Shown: one piece after another, positions 1-8,113 of the stretch
Layout: each line of letters begins with the position of its first letter
Position numbering within the stretch: position 1 is the stretch's first letter
Source of the DNA: Chryseobacterium sp. ISL-6
GTDB lineage: Bacteria; Bacteroidota; Bacteroidia; Flavobacteriales; Weeksellaceae
DNA length: 64,000 nucleotides
Direction: 5' to 3'
Assembly: GCF_018613715.1 (NCBI RefSeq)
Contig: NZ_JAGGPT010000001.1
Span: 175,919 to 239,918, forward strand
Notes under the pieces: generated by a model
Databases searched by the model: none
What the model was told of the DNA's origin: nothing
The model's input: the letters and a program-made list of their open reading frames with translations, nothing else
Program-made: the position numbers and the translations under genes

Positions 1-33
1 GGTGTTTAGAAATAGAGTTTAATGGAAAATTCC

Positions 34-61
34 TAAAATCTAATTTCTAATCTTTAATCCC
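34..61. repeat. Degenerate period-7 repeat
   Basis: Four imperfect heptamers (taaaatc, taatttc, taatctt, taatccc) lie in the spacer before the first gene. They are the weakest of the period-7 arrays in this window; the others are at 8080, 10482 and 13722. No regulatory role is visible. Confidence 0.5.
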
Positions 62-95
62 TGAAAACTTAAAATAATTCTAAATTTTAAATAAA

Positions 96-1349
96 GTGAA
101 AGTTTCAAAATTAGCGGCGAACCTGATTGGTTCTGAAATTGTAAAAATTGGTAATGAAGTAAATGATTTAAAAGCAAAAGGAGCGGAGATAGCCAATCTT
201 ACTATTGGTGATCTGAATTCTAATATTTATCCGATACCTGCAAAGTTGAAGGAAGAGATTCAGAAAGCTTATCAGAATAATCTGACAAACTATCCGCCAG
301 CAAATGGGCTTTTATCTTTAAGAAATGAGGTTTCTAAAGATCTTAAAACAAGATGGAACCTTGATTATTCTGCAAATGATATTTTGATCACTGCGGGTTC
401 AAGACCATTGATCTATGCTGTGTATAAAACAATTGTAGATGAAGGTGATAAAATCATTTATCCAATTCCTTCATGGAACAATAACCATTATGCATACCTT
501 ACATCAGCTGATGCCATTGAAGTAAAAACGACACCTGAAAATAACTTTTTACCTACTGCCGCTGATATTAAACCTCACTTAGGTGGTGCTGTTTTGTTAG
601 CACTTTGTTCACCATTGAATCCAACAGGAACAATGTTTACAAAGGATCAGCTTTCAGAAATCTGTGAATTGATCATTGAAGAAAACAAGAAGAGAGGTGA
701 AGATGAGAAGCCGTTATACTTAATGTATGACCAGATCTATTCCAACCTTACTTTTGATGCAAAGCATTATGATCCTGTTTCTTTATTTCCTGAGATGAAA
801 GAATACACCATATACATTGATGGTATTTCAAAATGTTTGGCTGCTACGGGAGTTCGTGTAGGATGGGGATTCGGACCAGCTCATATCATTGATAAAATGA
901 AAGCACTGCTTACTCACGTAGGAGCTTGGGCACCAAAACCGGAGCAGGAAGCAACAGCTAAATTTTATCAGAATACTGAAGATGTAAATACTTTCGTTGA
1001 CGATTTTAAAGCTAAGTTGGAAGAGAGTCTAAAAGTGCTTCACAAAGGAATTCAGGATCTGAAAGGAAAAGGATTGGCAGTAGAAAGTATCGAACCAATG
1101 GGGGCTCTTTACCTTACTATTAAATTAGATTATATCGGAAAAACAAAACCAGACGGAACTGTTATCGAAAATTCATCTGATCTTGGATTTTACCTGATCA
1201 ATGAAGCTGGAGTGGCATTAGTTCCATTCTCTGCCTTCGGTGAAGAAAAATCTGAACCTTGGTTCCGTGCTTCTGTAGGTGGATTAGCTGTAAATGAAAT
1301 TGAAGTAATGATGCCAAAACTTGAACAGGCATTAAACAATTTGAAATAA
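96..1349 (+). CDS. PLP-dependent aminotransferase, class I/II (aspartate-aminotransferase-like)
   Basis: A 417-aa cytosolic fold-type I PLP enzyme. The sequence shows the substrate/PLP segment SPLNPTG (Asn175), YDQIY with the cofactor-pairing Asp212, and DGISKCLAATGVRVGW with the Schiff-base Lys246 followed by the conserved Arg stretch. This order is that of class I/II aminotransferases. The start is a GTG at 96: translation from it gives MKVSKLAANLIGSEIVKIG, a natural N-terminus with no better upstream ATG. It is probably an amino-acid:2-oxoacid transaminase, but the substrate cannot be read from sequence. It stands as a single gene ahead of a structured 91-bp intergenic element. Confidence 0.88.
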   Translation: MKVSKLAANLIGSEIVKIGNEVNDLKAKGAEIANLTIGDLNSNIYPIPAKLKEEIQKAYQNNLTNYPPANGLLSLRNEVSKDLKTRWNLDYSANDILITAGSRPLIYAVYKTIVDEGDKIIYPIPSWNNNHYAYLTSADAIEVKTTPENNFLPTAADIKPHLGGAVLLALCSPLNPTGTMFTKDQLSEICELIIEENKKRGEDEKPLYLMYDQIYSNLTFDAKHYDPVSLFPEMKEYTIYIDGISKCLAATGVRVGWGFGPAHIIDKMKALLTHVGAWAPKPEQEATAKFYQNTEDVNTFVDDFKAKLEESLKVLHKGIQDLKGKGLAVESIEPMGALYLTIKLDYIGKTKPDGTVIENSSDLGFYLINEAGVALVPFSAFGEEKSEPWFRASVGGLAVNEIEVMMPKLEQALNNLK

Positions 1350-1354
1350 AATAC

Positions 1355-1445
1355 ATACCCGCAATTAACTAAATTTTATTCTTTCGAACTTTATTTCCCG
1401 TCATAAGTTCTTTTGAATATGAGGTAAATAGTTAATTGCGGGTAT
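1355..1445. repeat. 91-bp element with perfect 17-bp terminal inverted repeats
   Basis: The arms ATACCCGCAATTAACTA (1355-1371) and its exact complement (1429-1445) enclose 57 bases. These contain a nested hairpin, GAACTT (1386-1391) with AAGTTC (1405-1410). The element ends 12 bases before the PAP2 start codon, so a transcript crossing it would fold over the leader. It could be a MITE/REP-like insertion or a structured leader. No T-run follows the right arm, so a simple terminator is unlikely. No second copy was noticed in the window. Confidence 0.75.
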
Positions 1446-1457
1446 TAATATACACAC

Positions 1458-2429
1458 ATGATGAAAAGAATTAGATTGATATTGTTACCGATATCTGTCA
1501 TGGTATGGTCTCAAAAGAGCGATAGTACAATTATCGTAAACCCTCCAAAGTCCCAAAATTATACGCTAAAAGATGGCTCTGTTAGAACCTATTCTAAACC
1601 AAAGCTTTTTGAATTTATTACAAGAGTTCCCAAAGATTTTATTGAGACAAATAAAGATTTTGTTGCAAAAGATCATGCCTATTATCTAGGTGGTGCAGTG
1701 GCAAGTACTTTAGTACTATTACCTTTTGATCAGAAACTTATAGATAACTCAAGAGAGCTGGGTGATAAATGGGGAATGAGTGCTGACAATAATTACAGTA
1801 AAGTTGGTGGATTAATAAAAATTCCAAAAGATATTGGAGCAGGCCTGTATTTAATTGGTAATGGGTCTACAGTTGTACTGTTAGGGATCGGTTTTGCTGC
1901 TTATGGATTAATAAAAGATGATTATAGAGCTCAGGCTACAGCAAGTGGATTAATGGAAAGTTTAATACTTTCAGGTGTTTTTTCTCAAACCATAAAAAGA
2001 ATGACGGGAAGAGAAAGTCCATTTGTAGCAATTGAAAATGGTAACTCTGGGGGACATTGGACTCCGTTTCCTGGTTTTTCTGCATTTTCAAGTAATACTT
2101 CGCGTTATGATGCGATGCCCTCAGGGCATTTAACTACGTTTATGTCGGCATTAACGGTTATAGCGGATAATTATCCTGATGTAAAATGGATAAAGCCTGT
2201 AGGCTATACATTAGCCGGAGCATTGGCCTTTCAAATGATGCAGAGCCAGGTTCATTGGGCATCTGACTATCCTTTAGCTTTGTTGATGGGATATTTTATA
2301 GGAAAAACCATTTCCAAAAACAGATATACCGTTTCAGGATTTAATGCAGGAAAGGTACACTATAAAGTTAACTTTACCGCTTCTCATAATTTTGGTTACA
2401 ATATGGTTGGTATTAACTTATCTTTTTAA
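1458..2429 (+). CDS. PAP2-family membrane phosphatase
   Basis: A 323-aa protein with a possible N-terminal signal/anchor (residues 1-18) and several hydrophobic segments, notably about 75-92 and 128-152. All three parts of the PAP2 acid-phosphatase signature are visible: a K-x-R-P-like block from Lys180 (KRMTGRESP), PSGH at 221-224, and the H-x3-D block QVHWASD with His266 and Asp270. The family dephosphorylates lipid phosphates or undecaprenyl/PgpB-type substrates at the envelope; the substrate here is unknown. About 150 residues precede the PAP2 core, which makes it longer than minimal family members. A start at 1461 (second Met) is equally possible. Confidence 0.82.
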   Translation: MMKRIRLILLPISVMVWSQKSDSTIIVNPPKSQNYTLKDGSVRTYSKPKLFEFITRVPKDFIETNKDFVAKDHAYYLGGAVASTLVLLPFDQKLIDNSRELGDKWGMSADNNYSKVGGLIKIPKDIGAGLYLIGNGSTVVLLGIGFAAYGLIKDDYRAQATASGLMESLILSGVFSQTIKRMTGRESPFVAIENGNSGGHWTPFPGFSAFSSNTSRYDAMPSGHLTTFMSALTVIADNYPDVKWIKPVGYTLAGALAFQMMQSQVHWASDYPLALLMGYFIGKTISKNRYTVSGFNAGKVHYKVNFTASHNFGYNMVGINLSF

Positions 2430-2487
2430 AATGAAAAGCATATTTTGCCTATATTTAAAGAAAATTTTAAACAATTAGATTCATTCA

Positions 2488-3213
2488 ATGAAGATCATAG
2501 CCGTTATTCCCGCTCGTTACGAAGCGAGCCGTTTTCCAGGAAAATTAATGCAGATTTTAGGAGAAAAAACAGTGATCACAACTACTTATCAGAATGTTGT
2601 AGAAACTGGTTTATTTGATGAAGTTTTTGTAGCCAGTGATTCTGAGATTATCTATAATGAAATTGTAAATAATGGTGGGAAAGCTGTGATGACAGGACAG
2701 CATGAAACGGGGAGTGACCGTATTGCAGAAGCTGTTCAGAACATAGATTGTGACATTGTTATTAATGTACAAGGAGATGAACCTTTTTTAAAAACTGAAC
2801 CCCTCAAACAATTGATCGAAGTTTTTAAACAAGATGATAATCAGGAGATCTCATTAGCTTCATTAAAAATAAAACTGACTGAAAAAGAAGAAATAGAAAA
2901 CCCTAATAATGTAAAAGTGATCACAGATAACAGTGGATTCGCTTTGTATTTTAGCCGTTCCATTATCCCTTATCACAGGGAAACTTCTTATGATGTTGAT
3001 TATTTTAAACATATCGGAGTCTATGCTTTTAGAAAACATGCTCTATTGCAATTCTCTAAATTGGAAATGAAACCTTTAGAAATTTCAGAAAAAATAGAAT
3101 GCATTCGTTATCTGGAATACGGAATGAAGATCAAATTAATAGAAACCAACTTTATCGGTGTGGGAATTGATACTCCTGAAGATTTAGAAAAAGCAAGGAA
3201 GCTAATAGGTTAG
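2488..3213 (+). CDS. kdsB: 3-deoxy-manno-octulosonate cytidylyltransferase (CMP-Kdo synthetase)
   Basis: A 241-aa cytosolic enzyme, the usual length for KdsB. It activates Kdo with CTP to CMP-Kdo for LPS inner-core assembly. Visible motifs are the nucleotide-binding N-terminus [13 protein letters not shown] (7-19), the metal-binding NVQGDEPF (93-100), and the C-terminal GIDTPEDL that contacts the sugar nucleotide. It lies 58 bases after the PAP2 gene; a TATATTTA sequence there is one base off the -7 consensus. Its pathway partner kdsA is in the same window at 30021 but not adjacent. Confidence 0.96.
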   Translation: MKIIAVIPARYEASRFPGKLMQILGEKTVITTTYQNVVETGLFDEVFVASDSEIIYNEIVNNGGKAVMTGQHETGSDRIAEAVQNIDCDIVINVQGDEPFLKTEPLKQLIEVFKQDDNQEISLASLKIKLTEKEEIENPNNVKVITDNSGFALYFSRSIIPYHRETSYDVDYFKHIGVYAFRKHALLQFSKLEMKPLEISEKIECIRYLEYGMKIKLIETNFIGVGIDTPEDLEKARKLIG

Positions 3214-3291
3214 CTTTTAAATCTGTAAAATCCCTGGAATAAAGATGGTTTTACTTTTTTGCAAATTCATCTTTACCTTTCATAAAAACCT

Positions 3292-3299
3292 TATATTTG
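3292..3299 (+). promoter_or_regulatory. -7 promoter box (TATATTTG)
   Basis: A perfect match to the Bacteroidota TAnnTTTG element, 17 bases before the ATG at 3317. A convincing -33 TTTG at the usual spacing is not seen. Confidence 0.55.
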
Positions 3300-3316
3300 A
3301 ACTATAAATTGAATTA

Positions 3317-3979
3317 ATGAAGAAATTACTTTTAGTATTCGTACTGATTTATTCGCAACTCTCTTTTGCACAGACCGCAAAGGAAATTATAGATAAAAAT
3401 ATAGAATTATCAGGCGGATTAACGAATTGGAAGCTATTAAATTCAGTATTACTTCAGGGTAAAGTAATTTTAGGAATTAAGGATGAATACCCGATAAAAA
3501 TTTACCAGCAACGTCCGAATCTTACTAAGACAGTTCTTACGATCAATAATAAAGAAACGGCGATTGAAGGTTATGATGGAAATAAAGGATATGCCATGAA
3601 TTATGCAACAAATAAAGTTCAGGAATACCCGAATTATGTTCCTGAAAGCTTTGATAATGACTTTATAGATTGGGAGAATAAAGGATTTGATGCAAAATAT
3701 TTAGGAAAAGAAAAAGTAGGAGATATTTACTGTCATAAGGTAGAACTAACGAAAAATGTAAACAAAAATTTATATTACTTCGATACCAATACTTATATGC
3801 TCTTAAAAGAAATAAAGAAAGAAGAAACTTTAAACTATTCGGAGTATAAAAAAGTTGGAAATCTGGTTATGCCATTCAGAATAGAGTCATCAAGTTCTAA
3901 AAAAGACGGTGATTTTGTGATGCAAATTAATAAGATCGATATTAACAAAGTGTTTCCGGCAAATATTTTTAAATTTTAA
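3317..3979 (+). CDS. LolA-like / outer membrane lipoprotein-sorting-type exported protein
   Basis: A 220-aa protein with a clear Sec signal peptide (MKKLLLVFVLIYSQLSFA, cleavage about 18/19). The mature part is a run of beta-strand-like segments with an N-terminal helix (AKEIIDKNIELSGG), resembling the LolA/LolB-like half-barrel proteins common in Flavobacteriia. It is probably periplasmic or outer-membrane associated. Family identity rests on overall pattern rather than a catalytic motif, and the ligand is unknown. It has its own -7 box at 3292 and is followed by a hairpin terminator at 4069. Confidence 0.6.
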   Translation: MKKLLLVFVLIYSQLSFAQTAKEIIDKNIELSGGLTNWKLLNSVLLQGKVILGIKDEYPIKIYQQRPNLTKTVLTINNKETAIEGYDGNKGYAMNYATNKVQEYPNYVPESFDNDFIDWENKGFDAKYLGKEKVGDIYCHKVELTKNVNKNLYYFDTNTYMLLKEIKKEETLNYSEYKKVGNLVMPFRIESSSSKKDGDFVMQINKIDINKVFPANIFKF

Positions 3980-4068
3980 TTCGATTTAAGCTACTTTTCA
4001 TCAACTGAACCGTAATAGAAAAGTAAATAATGCACAAAGATTTATTGCTGCTAGGCATGTTAAATAGT

Positions 4069-4099
4069 AAAAGCCTCGGATCAAATCTGAGGCTTTTAT
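4069..4099. terminator. Bidirectional hairpin terminator
   Basis: The arms aaaagcctcgga (4069-4080) and tctgaggctttt (4086-4097) pair with one G-U, and A/T tracts lie on both sides. It serves the + gene ending at 3979 and the - gene ending at 4152. Confidence 0.85.
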
Positions 4100-4151
4100 T
4101 TATATAGTGTTTTTTGATAAAAACATCTATTATATTTCTACTTTTAGACGA

Positions 4152-4628
4152 TTACTTAGGAAATTTTTCATTCCAATTATCTGGCTTCTCATTATTAGCT
4201 TTGGGTTTCTCATCCCATCCCTCTGGTCTAACATCCTTAGGTTTAGGTGGAGGAGTAATTGATGTATCAGAAGCAGGAGTATCATCCTTAACCTTATCAG
4301 AAGTTTCTCGGGCTTTACCCATAGCACCTGCGGCTGGATCAACTACTGACGAAGGATCATTCATTGATTTCTCTATACTATCACTAGATTGTTTAATATC
4401 AGAAGTCACCGATTTTATGAAATTGAATACAATATTGGATTGTGGGGATGTTTCTCTCACAATTTTCGGATCTTGTCGAACCGGTTCTTCGGGTTTAAAT
4501 GGATCGTGAGGAGGAGTACTGATTGATTCATTTTCTTCTTTTGGTATGAATCCAAAAAGTTCCCCTTCTGCTTTGCTTCCTCCGGCAGATATACTGCGGG
4601 AAAAATTGAATATATCTTGAAATGTCAT
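4152..4628 (-). CDS. Unrecognised small Pro/Asp/Lys-rich protein, partner of the upstream gene
   Basis: A 159-aa protein with no signal peptide and no recognised domain. It begins MTFQDIFNFSRSIS, has one short helical stretch (about residues 60-85), and ends in a disordered acidic/proline tail with two repeats of the form P-x-x-W-(D/N)-E-K (RPEGWDEKPK, KPDNWNEKFPK). A start at 4703 would add 25 residues overlapping the upstream gene and unlike the rest, so the ATG at 4628 is preferred. It lies 31 bases after the upstream stop, so the two are almost certainly cotranscribed, and a terminator follows. An accessory or partner role for the possible pore-former upstream is inference only. Confidence 0.6.
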   Translation of the reverse strand: MTFQDIFNFSRSISAGGSKAEGELFGFIPKEENESISTPPHDPFKPEEPVRQDPKIVRETSPQSNIVFNFIKSVTSDIKQSSDSIEKSMNDPSSVVDPAAGAMGKARETSDKVKDDTPASDTSITPPPKPKDVRPEGWDEKPKANNEKPDNWNEKFPK

Positions 4629-4659
4629 ATTTGTTGTTTTTTTATAAGTTATATTGATT

Positions 4660-5832
4660 TTACAAATTATGTGGACGCTCTGTTCCAAATTTTTGACTAC
4701 CATCTCTACTAAGTGCCTTGGTATCGAAAATAGTATGATTTACATCCAAAGCTGATACTGTTTCTGCTATTCCCTTTGGTCTGTATAGTTTATTTTTCTC
4801 TACAAGCTCTAAAAAAGATATACTAACAGGAATTACTTTAGCTGGAGGAGCTGAAGCTGGAAGTGGCCCGTCTGCATTCACAATAGGAAGAACTAATTCA
4901 TCATAATTCAATGCAATGAATCCATCAAACGTAATGGGTATTTCGTAAGTAAATTGCTTCACCTGACGCCTTTGTGTTGCCGAGGTTTCAACTCGAGAGT
5001 TGGCTGGGATGCTTCCTGAAACATTAGAATCTGATTTCCATGATGTTGTTAGTGTACCAGAAATCGTACCCGTCAAAGAAAGCCCAAGTTCTGCAGCTAG
5101 CTCTCCACGACCAATAGCAGTACCAGTCCCTGTGAAGCTTAGCCTGTTTGAATTGGTGAAAGTAAAATTAGTTGTTTTAGTACTTGCTGATTGATTTGCG
5201 GCAGAAGATACAGTTTGGACACCTATATTGTCTTTATGATTATGTATGTGCTTGGTTTGCGTGATGGTATTGCTATCATATTTTGCTAAACTATTAGACA
5301 AACTCTCTGTCAAAATCGTCTCTATAGTTTTCGATATTTGTCCTTGCAATTCCCCAGCAACTTTTCCGTCAAAAGTAGTAGTTCCTGTACTTGACAAAGC
5401 CCAATTGATTGTATTCCCTACAGTAAATTCAATAGTATCAGAAAATTGACGGATTTCAGACGATCTATTTTCATAGGTTCTGGTAGATATTACATCAGCA
5501 ACAGGTTGAATGATATTTGATCTTTCTTCAAACAAGGGAGCTCCAATTTCAAAAAAAGCCATCCATCCTCTTTTTGCAGCATTTGGATCAGGGAAAACAC
5601 CAAATTTTTTATCGTTTATAGATACTCCTACTGGCCATAACGGGATTTGTCGTCTATTACTATCCAGAATAGGTTTTCCACTTTCATCTACTTGGGGTCT
5701 CATTAATCCAGGTACTTTTTTAGTCAAAAAATCCTGAAGAAATTCATCTGTTATTCCTATTTCTTCCATGTTTTTAACTGTAAGGATGCGACGTTTCGCA
5801 GGGTCAACAGTGTAAGTTTTTATCTGTGCCAT
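4660..5832 (-). CDS. Possible aerolysin-like (ETX/MTX2-type) beta-pore-forming protein
   Basis: A 390-aa protein without signal peptide, lipobox or membrane helix. Residues about 1-110 look globular. From about 115 to 300 the sequence alternates polar and hydrophobic residues and is very rich in Ser/Thr/Asn (FTVGNTINWALSSTGTTT; NFTFTNSNRLSFTGTGTA). SGSIPANSRVE then leads into strands ending EIPITFDGFIAL. In the aerolysin/epsilon-toxin superfamily, Ser/Thr-rich amphipathic strands form the inserted hairpin, and a V/I-PxxS/G-x-V turn followed by a P-(I/F)-T strand is typical. That resemblance is the only basis; the families diverge widely and a structural prediction is needed. It could instead be a non-toxic beta-structured protein. 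It forms a two-gene unit with the gene at 4152 and borders a large AT-rich spacer. Confidence 0.45.
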   Translation of the reverse strand: MAQIKTYTVDPAKRRILTVKNMEEIGITDEFLQDFLTKKVPGLMRPQVDESGKPILDSNRRQIPLWPVGVSINDKKFGVFPDPNAAKRGWMAFFEIGAPLFEERSNIIQPVADVISTRTYENRSSEIRQFSDTIEFTVGNTINWALSSTGTTTFDGKVAGELQGQISKTIETILTESLSNSLAKYDSNTITQTKHIHNHKDNIGVQTVSSAANQSASTKTTNFTFTNSNRLSFTGTGTAIGRGELAAELGLSLTGTISGTLTTSWKSDSNVSGSIPANSRVETSATQRRQVKQFTYEIPITFDGFIALNYDELVLPIVNADGPLPASAPPAKVIPVSISFLELVEKNKLYRPKGIAETVSALDVNHTIFDTKALSRDGSQKFGTERPHNL

Positions 5833-6765
5833 ATTTAAAAATTTTAATTAAATGATGTTATTTTACTAATTCCTTGACAAAGCAGGAAATTAATTGTTAA
5901 GGGTTTGTTTTTTGCCGTATATTATCGACATAGAGTTCTTGAAATCAATATTTTCGTATTTATTCTGTACTGCGCACATACAAAATATAATATTAATCTA
6001 TTGACTGGTCTTTAATAAAAATAACGATCTAGGATTCCCAAAATGAGCTGAGATCCCCATTTCGTTTTTTTTTATTCTCATTGCTTGAAACGTTATCCAT
6101 TGTACGACACAAAACAAGAGAAGTACGTGCAGCTAAATAAATAATTTTTTCATAAATGTTTTTTTTATTGGTTTTAAGTTGCCAATCTATGATTAAAAAT
6201 TATTGTATGTGCAATAATTTGGGCTCAAAATTATTTTTTCTAATTATTTAAAATGAATGTATTGTTTTGATTATAAGTGATTTATATTATTTTTATTAAT
6301 AATATCTCACCTGTTTGGGATTTTAAAATAAAATTTAAATGCCAGCAATAATAATTGGATATAAATATTTTTTTTCTCTGATTTTAAGAATAGAATAAAA
6401 AATAAATTGAAAGTAAATATTAAAAGAAATAAAATAACAATCCTTACAAAAAGCAGGATGAGAGTATATACTGATCTATAACAAAAATTGATTTTCAGTA
6501 TTTTTGGCTTATAAATAATGTGTTTTCAATATGTGAATAAAATGTATTTTGTAACTGACAGAGTCAAACGATAGGGGATTAGTTGGGAAATAAAATATGG
6601 TGATATAACAATCTTTTCTTTTTATCCCTAAGTAAATATAATTTGAGATATGAACAAGATCCGATTAAGTAAAAGGTTATCCTTTTTCTAGATAAATATT
6701 CTAAATGAAATATCCGGCTTTTAAAATAAATTTTGTAACTAGCAAGGTAAATATACATCATTCAA
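5833..6765. other. Long AT-rich non-coding region
   Basis: These 933 bases lie between the divergent genes at 5832 (-) and 6766 (+) with no credible gene. A 60-codon frame at 6579-6761 (-) lacks any recognisable composition and is dismissed. The only clear structure is a hairpin at 6197-6220 (arms aaattattg/caataattt, 6-base loop) without a T-run. The stretch from about 6170 on is markedly AT-richer than its surroundings. It may hold the promoter of the 5832 gene, but no perfect TAnnTTTG was found on the minus strand near it. Confidence 0.6.
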
Positions 6766-7341
6766 ATGAAAAAATTTTTTGTATTGCTGCTTTCTTTTGT
6801 GGCATTTTTACAGAGTTGTACGAATCAAAAAAGTGAAATTTCTAAAGCTAAAACCAACGAACTTATGGGAAAAACAATATATGATTTCAAAGTTGAAAGC
6901 CTGGATGGGAAGGAAATCAATTTTGCTGATTTTAAAGGGAAGAAAATCCTTATTGTAAATACTGCTTCCGAGTGTGGATTTACTCCACAGTATGCTGATT
7001 TAGAAAAAGTGTATGAAGAGTATAAAGATAAATTGGTCATTGTAGGTTTCCCTGCCAATAATTTTGGAGGTCAGGAACCAGGAACAAATACAGAAATCGG
7101 AGCTTTTTGTCAGAAAAACTATGGAGTAACTTTCCCTTTGGCAGCTAAAGTTTCTGTGAAAGGTGATGACACAGCTCCAATCTTTAAATATCTGACAGAG
7201 AAAGACCTGAACGGAGTAAAGAATACAACGATCCTTTGGAATTTTACAAAATTCCTGATAGATGAAAATGGTAAATTGGTGGACAGTTTTGTAAGTACTA
7301 CAAAACCTACTGATGAGGCTATTACAAAGTATTTGAAATAA
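6766..7341 (+). CDS. Glutathione peroxidase-family thiol peroxidase, lipoprotein
   Basis: A 191-aa protein. The N-terminus MKKFFVLLLSFVAFLQSC is a lipoprotein signal with Cys18 as the acylated residue, placing it in the periplasm on a membrane. The GPx fold is clear: NTASECGFTPQY with peroxidatic Cys70 (Cys rather than Sec), GFPANNFGGQEPG with Gln103, and ILWNFTKFLID with Trp158-Asn159. Together with Cys70 these complete the catalytic tetrad. Bacterial Cys-type GPx enzymes usually use thioredoxin-like reductants and remove H2O2 or lipid peroxides. A strong terminator follows at 7363. Confidence 0.93.
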   Translation: MKKFFVLLLSFVAFLQSCTNQKSEISKAKTNELMGKTIYDFKVESLDGKEINFADFKGKKILIVNTASECGFTPQYADLEKVYEEYKDKLVIVGFPANNFGGQEPGTNTEIGAFCQKNYGVTFPLAAKVSVKGDDTAPIFKYLTEKDLNGVKNTTILWNFTKFLIDENGKLVDSFVSTTKPTDEAITKYLK

Positions 7342-7362
7342 AATTAAAAAGTATATTTTTAC

Positions 7363-7390
7363 AAAGTGGATGTTTTCATCCACTTTTTTT
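7363..7390 (+). terminator. Rho-independent terminator
   Basis: The 10-bp arms aaagtggatg (7363-7372) and catccacttt (7377-7386) with a tttt loop are followed by a T tract. It lies just after the glutathione peroxidase gene. Confidence 0.92.
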
Positions 7391-7424
7391 ATGAGAATAT
7401 TATTAAACAGGTAAAACGTAATTT

Positions 7425-7940
7425 ATGAAAAAAATATTTTTTGCTTCTTGCATTCTGGCTTCTTTTATACTAGGATTTGCTTTTAAATCAGCTACAGAAA
7501 AGAAATCGGATGATCTGAAAAGAGTAACAGGTATTGGTGGAATCTTTTTTAAATGTAAAGATCCTAAAAAGATGAGAGAATGGTATAAAGATCATTTAGG
7601 TCTTAATACAAATGAATATGGTGCTGTGTTTGAGTGGTATCAGGGTGCGGATAATTCTAAGAAAGGATTTTCACAATGGAGCCCTTTCAATGAAAAGACA
7701 AAATACTTTCAGCCTTCTGAAAAAGATTTTATGATTAATTACCGTGTAGAAAATCTTGAAAAATTGGTAGAAGAACTGAAAAAAGAAGGTGTAACAATCG
7801 TGGATAAGGTCGACACCTATGAATACGGAAAATTTGTACACATCATGGATGTCGAAGGTAACAAAATAGAACTGTGGGAGCCTAATGATATTGAGTATGA
7901 AAAATTAGGGAAAAGTATGGGAAGTAAAACCACGAAATAA
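7425..7940 (+). CDS. VOC-family (glyoxalase-like) exported protein
   Basis: A 171-aa protein beginning with a hydrophobic signal or anchor (MKKIFFASCILASFILGFAF), unusual for this mostly cytosolic superfamily. The remainder is a single glyoxalase/bleomycin-resistance/dioxygenase (VOC) domain: GIGGIFFKCKDPKKMREWYKDHLGL, then a strand-helix module ending VHIMDVEGNKIELWEP. The final Glu in IELWEP is the usual metal-ligand position. The first ligand position is not obviously a His, so catalytic activity is uncertain. A Cys at residue 9 inside the hydrophobic core does not form a canonical lipobox. Confidence 0.78.
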   Translation: MKKIFFASCILASFILGFAFKSATEKKSDDLKRVTGIGGIFFKCKDPKKMREWYKDHLGLNTNEYGAVFEWYQGADNSKKGFSQWSPFNEKTKYFQPSEKDFMINYRVENLEKLVEELKKEGVTIVDKVDTYEYGKFVHIMDVEGNKIELWEPNDIEYEKLGKSMGSKTTK

Positions 7941-8079
7941 CTAGGTTATAGGTATCAGATTTTAGGAGTTATAAGATTCGGGTTTAAATTGAAATTAAAA
8001 GTGGAAAGTTTAAAAGTTATGGGATTTGAGATGCGGGTTATGGATTTCGTGGTTCTACTTAAAATTATTATTTTCGATC

Positions 8080-8107
8080 TAACTTCTAACTTCTAACTTC
8101 TAACTTT
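8080..8107. repeat. Period-7 tandem repeat (taacttc)n
   Basis: Four tandem heptamers (three taacttc and a final taacttt) sit in the convergent spacer just past the stop of the gene ending at 8114 (-). Compare the arrays at 10482 and 13722. Confidence 0.85.
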
Positions 8108-8113
8108 CAATTA

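Noticed and set aside
4114..4509. 131-codon plus-strand frame opposite the small partner gene
   Set aside because: It starts right at a terminator, mirrors the codons of the minus-strand gene and has biased Ser/Leu/Gly composition. The minus frame fits the two-gene transcript and ends before the shared terminator.
4629..4703. N-terminal extension of the partner gene to an ATG at 4703
   Set aside because: It would overlap the upstream gene by 44 bases, and the added residues look unrelated to the rest; the ATG at 4628 has better spacing.
4660..5832. Phage tail or T6SS effector
   Set aside because: No phage structural genes, PAAR, VgrG or Hcp adjoin it, and the T6SS operon is 37 kb away; no linkage can be supported.
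6579..6761. 60-codon minus-strand frame in the AT-rich spacer
   Set aside because: Tyr/Lys/Ile-rich composition expected from AT-rich noise, no motif or signal peptide and no promoter.
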